Positions 3,955 to 6,104 of a stretch of DNA of 6,104 nucleotides are shown one piece after another. Position 1 is the first letter of the stretch, and the number at the start of each line of letters is the position of its first letter. The notes under the pieces are model-generated. The model was not told the origin of the DNA. It searched no databases and saw only the letters and a list, made by a program, of their open reading frames with translations. Both the position numbers and the translations under genes were made by a program. This DNA is from Clostridiales bacterium (GTDB lineage Bacteria; Bacillota; Clostridia; Oscillospirales; Acutalibacteraceae), in contig JAHZIE010000017.1 of assembly GCA_019419895.1 (NCBI GenBank), positions 22,689 to 28,792 on the forward strand. Reading direction: 5' to 3'.

Positions 3955-5223
3955 TCACTTAGGCAGGACAACCGACAGCGAGGAATACTCCTCCACCAGC
4001 TGTTCCTCCAGCCTTGCAGCCACATCCTGAAGGGAAGCATCCCGCACCGCGGCAATTTCATTTTCCAGACTTCTTCCCGCGAAGGAACATTCCATCAAAT
4101 TTCTTGCGATGCTCTGCACATTTCCCAAGGAAGAGATCTTTCTCCCATAAACCGCTTTTTTCGCCCTTTCAAAAGCGCCGACAGGGATCCCCTTTTCTCT
4201 CAAAGAACAGATTTCCCTGTTAATTTCCTCCGTTACCCCGTCAGGATTGGCGGATTCGCCGCCGAACAGCACAGCGCGGGTACCAGGGATTTCAAAATAT
4301 TCATAGCTGAAGGAAGGGTTAATCCAGCCCTTATCCATCAGTCTCCGGTACAGGGGAGAAGCCTCGGACGCCAACAGCTCCAGCAGTATTTCCGTACAGG
4401 CCAGCTCCTTTTCTGTCGCCCGTCTCTCTCCCGCCTTTTCCTTAAACCCCAGCTGAAAGAGCGGTACCGCCACTGAAAGTCTTTCCTCCACGCGCTTCTC
4501 GACTACTTCAAGCGGCTCCTCGGGGAATTTTTTCTCCACTTGAAAACCGCCGTCTTTCTTAAGCATTTTGTCTGTCAGTTCAAAAACCTCCTGAGGCTCC
4601 ACCCGGCCGACTACTGTCAGCGCCATATTGCCCAGGCTGTAGAAGGTGCGGTAACAGCGGTATAGCAGATCCGCGGTGATTTTGGAGATGGAATCCACCG
4701 TTCCCGCAATATTAATCCTGACTGGATTTACATGATACATGGACTCCAAGAGTCCAAACAGAGCGCGCCATTCAGGATCGTCGTCATACATCCGGATCTC
4801 CTGGCCGATAATCCCCTGCTCTTTCTGCACAGTCTGCTCGGTGAAATAGGGGGACTGGACAAAATCAAGAAGAATTTCAAGGGACTCCTTAAAATGATCC
4901 GTACAGGAAAAAAGATAACAGGTTTTATCAAAGGAAGTAAAAGCATTGGCACTGGCGCCCGTCTTCGCGTAACGGGAAAACGCGTCCCCATCCTCGCTCT
5001 CAAAAAGCTTGTGCTCCAAAAAATGAGCAATTCCTTCAGGCACTGTGACAAAATCGGGCTCGTCCGAACGCTTGAATGTGGTATCAATGGAACCATAAGC
5101 AGTTCCAAACATGGCATAGGCAGAAGAATATCCATCCTTTGGATAAACATAAATCTTCAGGCCGGTTTCATGTGTTGCTGTATAATAGACATCCCCACAC
5201 AGATGGTGAGCGGTAATTTCCAT
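3955..5223 (-). CDS. M16 family zinc metallopeptidase, YfmH-like
   Basis: The 422-residue protein is a two-domain M16B (processing-peptidase-like) enzyme with an intact active site. It has HFLEH at residues 67-71, giving the inverted zinc motif HxxEH (His67, Glu70, His71). Glu142 in QEIRMYDDDPEW is the third zinc ligand, with Glu135 seven residues before it, as in pitrilysin. MYHVNPVRINIAGTVDSI (162-179) is typical of this bacterial subgroup. SPLYRRLMDKG (289-299) and the following SFSYEY belong to the C-terminal domain that helps hold substrate. No signal peptide is seen, so it is probably cytosolic. Databases tie the YfmF/YfmH pair to elongation factor P modification by gene association; the substrate cannot be told from sequence. 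It follows the yfmF-like gene by 51 nt. M16B members often act as an active/inactive pair, which this arrangement suggests. Confidence 0.9.
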   Translation of the reverse strand: MEITAHHLCGDVYYTATHETGLKIYVYPKDGYSSAYAMFGTAYGSIDTTFKRSDEPDFVTVPEGIAHFLEHKLFESEDGDAFSRYAKTGASANAFTSFDKTCYLFSCTDHFKESLEILLDFVQSPYFTEQTVQKEQGIIGQEIRMYDDDPEWRALFGLLESMYHVNPVRINIAGTVDSISKITADLLYRCYRTFYSLGNMALTVVGRVEPQEVFELTDKMLKKDGGFQVEKKFPEEPLEVVEKRVEERLSVAVPLFQLGFKEKAGERRATEKELACTEILLELLASEASPLYRRLMDKGWINPSFSYEYFEIPGTRAVLFGGESANPDGVTEEINREICSLREKGIPVGAFERAKKAVYGRKISSLGNVQSIARNLMECSFAGRSLENEIAAVRDASLQDVAARLEEQLVEEYSSLSVVLPK

Positions 5224-5228
5224 AGCTT

Positions 5229-5235
5229 CTCCCCC
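5229..5235 (-). promoter_or_regulatory. Ribosome binding site of the yfmH-like gene
   Basis: GGGGGAG on the minus strand, 5 nt before the ATG at 5223. It contains the GGAG core and supports the chosen start, which places the first beta strand and HFLEH at normal positions. Confidence 0.65.
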
Positions 5236-5274
5236 AATCGGACAAATTAAATCATATTAAAAACAAGCGGCTGC

Positions 5275-6104
5275 TTATCGTTTTTTCTCCTCTTCCTGAC
5301 CGGCCAACAGATAAACGGTATCCAAAACCAGACTTTCCGCGCAGGCAATGATCTCTTCTCTTCCAATTTTTTCTACAGCCGCGGCTGCCTGTTCAGGACT
5401 GAGCACCTCATGGTCAAAAATCTGTCTCAGATACCAGTCCCCCAGGTACACCAGAGAATCAGACGTAGTGCGGAAGCTGTCCTGCATGCTCAGCTTGGCC
5501 GCCTGCAGTTCCTCCTCATCGAAATGCCCCCGGCGAATTTCATTGATCTGGTTCAGGATTTCTCTTTGAGCCGCCTCCTTATTTTTCTCCTCCACCCCGC
5601 TGGAAACATACAAAACTCCCTTGTTCCTCTCATACTGGGAGGAACAATAATAACAAAGGCTCAATTTTTCCCGTACATTCAAAAACAGCTTGGAATGGGG
5701 AGTCCCTCCGAGAACAGCGGAGGTAAGGCGCATAGCCATCACTTTCTCCGAGGGCTCGGCGATTTTCGTCCGGAACCCCATCACCAGTTTGGCCTGCGAT
5801 ACATCAAACCGCTCCACAACCTCTTTCACCTGTCCTACCGATTCCCTTACCATCGTACGACATGCTGGCGGCGCGCTTTTTCTCACCTTCTGAAAGCTGG
5901 ACGCAAACTGTCTGATCACGGCGTCCGCTTCCATATCACCCAGCAACATAACTTCAATTTTTGCCGACTGCAGCAAGGAATTCCAGGCTCTCGCCGCAGC
6001 TTCCGCCGTCAGAGCTTCCACATCTTTCTTCTCCCCCAGAGGGCTAAGACGGAAGGCCTCCTTCTCAAACATGACAGAATCACAGCGTTTTTTTGCATAA
6101 ACAC
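5275..6104 (-). CDS. M16 family peptidase-like protein, YfmF-like, C-terminal part (cut by right edge)
   Basis: The frame is open through the right edge, with 275 codons visible before the stop at 5275. An internal ATG at 6072 is not the start, because in-frame residues VYAKKRCDSV precede it without a stop. The visible part spans the end of the N-terminal domain and the whole C-terminal domain of an M16B protein. It includes MFEKEAFRLSPLGE, the strand IEVMLLGDMEADAV, and GGTPHSKLFLNVREKLSLCYY, the Arg/Tyr-containing substrate-contact motif of the C-terminal domain. The family is usually about 420-430 residues, so roughly 150 are missing on the right. The zinc motif region is not in view. In pairs of this kind the YfmF member normally lacks HxxEH, but that cannot be seen here. 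Gene order with yfmH supports a heteromeric partnership. Confidence 0.85.
   Translation of the reverse strand, partial: VYAKKRCDSVMFEKEAFRLSPLGEKKDVEALTAEAAARAWNSLLQSAKIEVMLLGDMEADAVIRQFASSFQKVRKSAPPACRTMVRESVGQVKEVVERFDVSQAKLVMGFRTKIAEPSEKVMAMRLTSAVLGGTPHSKLFLNVREKLSLCYYCSSQYERNKGVLYVSSGVEEKNKEAAQREILNQINEIRRGHFDEEELQAAKLSMQDSFRTTSDSLVYLGDWYLRQIFDHEVLSPEQAAAAVEKIGREEIIACAESLVLDTVYLLAGQEEEKKR

Overview
The window reads as a chromosomal housekeeping locus of a Firmicute in class Clostridia, most likely a Lachnospiraceae-type gut anaerobe. This is an inference. It rests on a ribosomal protein bL27 with a Prp-cleavable N-terminal extension, the rplU-prp-rpmA order, a pair of M16 peptidase-like genes of the YfmF/YfmH type, AGGAGG-type ribosome binding sites and mid-range base composition. 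All genes I accept lie on the minus strand, so the window is read from right to left.

Right part (about 2735-6104): a yfmF-like M16 gene cut by the right edge is followed by a catalytically intact M16 peptidase (yfmH-like). Next come lgt (prolipoprotein diacylglyceryl transferase, with a long charged C-terminal tail) and folD (one-carbon folate metabolism), whose start overlaps the end of lgt by 17 bp. The close spacing suggests one transcription unit; the only candidate break is a weak hairpin before lgt.

Middle part (about 770-1896): a good promoter (TTGACA, 17 bp, TACACT) and a roughly 80-nt leader drive rplU-prp-rpmA. The three genes work together. bL21 and bL27 are large-subunit proteins, and Prp is the cysteine protease that trims the bL27 N-terminus. 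The motif it needs is visible in this bL27. The unit ends in a strong intrinsic terminator just after rpmA.

Left part (1-769): about 520 nt without a convincing gene leads to an extended -10 promoter and a ribosome binding site. These precede the start of obgE, the Obg GTPase. Its first 32 or so residues are canonical. From about position 117 down to 1 the reading frame stays open, but the protein stops looking like Obg and the DNA becomes very G-rich on the coding strand. This is either sequence error or chimerism near a contig end, or a damaged gene.

I found no tRNA, rRNA, CRISPR array, insertion sequence or clearly new system. The points most worth a second look are the corrupted obgE start, the separation of obgE from rpmA, the rplU leader, the Lgt tail and the Lgt motif substitution.
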